From contig NZ_CP115468.1 in the NCBI RefSeq assembly GCF_028462125.1, positions 1,336,501-1,400,500 on the forward strand: a stretch of DNA of 64,000 bases, read 5' to 3'. Below, one piece after another: positions 62,797-64,000 of this stretch. The notes under the pieces are model-generated. The model did not search any database, was not told the origin of the DNA, and saw only the letters and a list, made by a program, of their open reading frames with translations. The translations under genes were made by a program, and so were the position numbers. Within the stretch, counting starts at the first letter, position 1. The number at the start of each line of letters is the position of its first letter. The DNA is from Leptospira sp. GIMC2001. Lineage in GTDB: Bacteria > Spirochaetota > Leptospiria > Leptospirales > Leptospiraceae.

Positions 62797-63004
62797 TAAC
62801 GAGGAGCGTTACTGCCGTTCGGGATAGCTGAGCCCAGCACCATTTAGTGAGCTATGCGAACGTTTGAAATGGTGCTGGGCGTTAGCGTTGGCACGAGATT
62901 GCTTGAGCAAAGCGAAAAAGCAATCGCAGTGACACCTGAATGGGTCTGAAGCTCCGTTTCATTAATGACAAAGGAGCGAAGACGTCTCCAGTAACGCGGA
63001 GTTA
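62797..63004 (-). repeat. attC 58 (family A with CCAGCACC-type hairpin)
   Basis: Family A outer arms with the CAGCACCATTT hairpin. The right end GTTAATCGATGTGGC pairs with GTTAATCGAAATGGC at the far end of cassette 58. Confidence 0.87.
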
Positions 63005-63017
63005 ATCGATGTGGCTC

Positions 63018-63407
63018 TTAAGAATATAGTTTAAGATTCAAATTCTTACTCATTAATTCAAAATGCCTATCTAAAGAAAACAGGATTGAATTATTTTGAA
63101 TTGCATTCTGTGCGATAATAAGATCTGGAATTCCAACTTTGTTAATTCCGCTTTTAATGTTCAAAATTTGGTAATTAATAATTTGATCCCACTGTATATT
63201 CAATTGAAATTTTGGAACTATCTCCAAACAGTTCTTTAATTTTGTAAGTTTATTAAAAATGATAAGAGGAAACAACTCTGCCAGAATTAGATCATTCGTA
63301 AAAATAATGTCTAGTTCAATTAATTGGTCAATGATCTTTTCCACATGAGAATTTCGACCTCGAAAATAATCGATCCAAACCGAAGAATCTACTAGAACAC
63401 GATTCAT
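63018..63407 (-). CDS. vapC: VapC-type PIN-domain toxin
   Basis: This 129-aa PIN protein has VLVDSSVWIDYFRGRNSH with the first Asp, a conserved Glu in NDLILAELFP, an Asp in VGIPDLIIAQNA and ILFSLDRHFELM at the end: the full four-acid VapC set. The antitoxin overlaps by 4 bases. Not similar to the other VapC proteins here. Confidence 0.93.
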   Translation of the reverse strand: MNRVLVDSSVWIDYFRGRNSHVEKIIDQLIELDIIFTNDLILAELFPLIIFNKLTKLKNCLEIVPKFQLNIQWDQIINYQILNIKSGINKVGIPDLIIAQNAIQNNSILFSLDRHFELMSKNLNLKLYS

Positions 63408-63595
63408 CGATTTCGCAATTCATCAAGGTTAATATCCAAGGAAATTGATCCTTTAAATTTCTTAAGTCCTTTTAATTTTTCTTTTCTAATTAAACTTACC
63501 AGACCTTCTTTTACAACATCCGTCTTAGTTTTTAGATGAGTAAGTTTCATCGCCTCTAATAACAAATCTTCAGGAATATCAATCGTTGTTCTCAT
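63404..63595 (-). CDS. vapB: VapB-type antitoxin
   Basis: This 63-aa antitoxin has MRTTIDIPEDLLLEAMKLTH and then LKTKTDVVKEGLVSLIRKEK, the DUF2191/VapB ribbon-helix-helix pattern, and ends in SISLDINLDELRNR. ATG 63593-63595 is preferred over an upstream in-frame ATG because the family starts at MRTTIDI. It overlaps vapC by 4 bases. Confidence 0.92.
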   Translation of the reverse strand: MRTTIDIPEDLLLEAMKLTHLKTKTDVVKEGLVSLIRKEKLKGLKKFKGSISLDINLDELRNR

Positions 63596-63831
63596 TATAT
63601 GCATAAAATAATAATAACATATGCATTGTAAATCTAATTTTTATGTCATAGGTTGTCAAATGTAGGGATTGCCATTAGCTCTTGTAAAAATCGTCTTAAT
63701 TCTCTTTAACCAATAGAAATTTCATTCTTCGCCTTAAACGAAGAAATCATCTTTAGACAAAAAGTTAAAAACATAATCTTTGATACGAAGAACAGTCGAT
63801 TAGTGCAAAACAATCTTTTTGCCATTTCGAT

Positions 63832-63980
63832 TAACGAATGAGCTTGCCGACGTTCCTCGTAGCTGAGCCTCCAGAGGAGGCGTTAGCGTCGGCACGTCTT
63901 CTTGCTTTTGCAAGAAGCGTGACGAGAAGAATGTGTCGAAGACCGAGCCGGTATTCCGGCGATGCGGCAAGCGAAAGTTA
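63832..63980 (-). repeat. attC 59 (family B)
   Basis: Family B site at the right edge. Its partner end lies outside the window. The cassette to its right begins at 63981. Confidence 0.86.
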
Positions 63981-64000
63981 TTCGCAGTTTCCTTGTTTTA

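Noticed and set aside
769..63980. Interpretation of the repeats as a CRISPR array
   Set aside because: Repeats are 130-220 bases long and imperfect, spacers are whole genes of variable length, and no cas gene is present.
769..63980. Interpretation of the repeats as REP or MITE-like elements
   Set aside because: No target duplications are seen, and the complementarity runs across each gene unit rather than only inside the repeat, which fits cassette excision and not element transposition.

Overview
The window is a long array of integron-type gene cassettes. It most likely comes from a Leptospira-like spirochaete. The cassettes are AT-rich, several predicted lipoproteins end their signal peptide in a short LNC- or SNC-type lipobox typical of Leptospira, and two small Cys-rich lipoproteins look Leptospira-specific. 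The genus is an inference; no rRNA or housekeeping gene is present to confirm it.

Layout: 59 GC-richer repeats of about 130-220 bp (numbered attC 1-59 from left to right) occur roughly once per kb. Each begins TAAC and ends GTTA on the + strand. Between them lie 58 complete cassettes (cassette k lies between attC k and attC k+1) and a partial one at each edge. Apart from one insertion sequence, every gene I accept is on the minus strand, with its own attC just 3' of it. The decisive evidence that these are cassettes is that the two sequences flanking each gene are reverse complements of each other. They match over the GTTA-N2-YG core and several more cassette-specific bases, as expected if each unit is excised as a circle carrying its own attC. 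No integrase or attI is in the window. The gene direction puts them beyond the right edge.

Contents: about 17 cassettes carry toxin-antitoxin pairs: VapBC, YgiT/DUF4258, DUF3368/UPF0175, HicAB, MNT-HEPN, HigBA-like, MqsRA, and a winged-helix/nucleotidyltransferase pair. Others encode lipoproteins and membrane proteins (RDD, DUF1361), an isochorismatase-like hydrolase, a vWA-like secreted protein and a YiiX-like amidase. Several could be defence proteins: a DUF2075 helicase, a HEPN/TOPRIM protein, an Abi_C protein, a DUF2971 protein, a possible PD-(D/E)XK nuclease pair and a large Rx4H protein. Twelve cassettes have no convincing ORF and fall into two repeated families (8 and 4 copies) with conserved paired elements.

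Decay and rearrangement: two copies of one IS3-family element lie inside attC sites, and a second IS3-family element interrupts a cassette gene. A vapBC cassette occurs twice, once with a frameshifted antitoxin. Two lipoprotein genes and one large gene are broken by single changes, and one cassette is a chimera containing a truncated SUFU-like gene.
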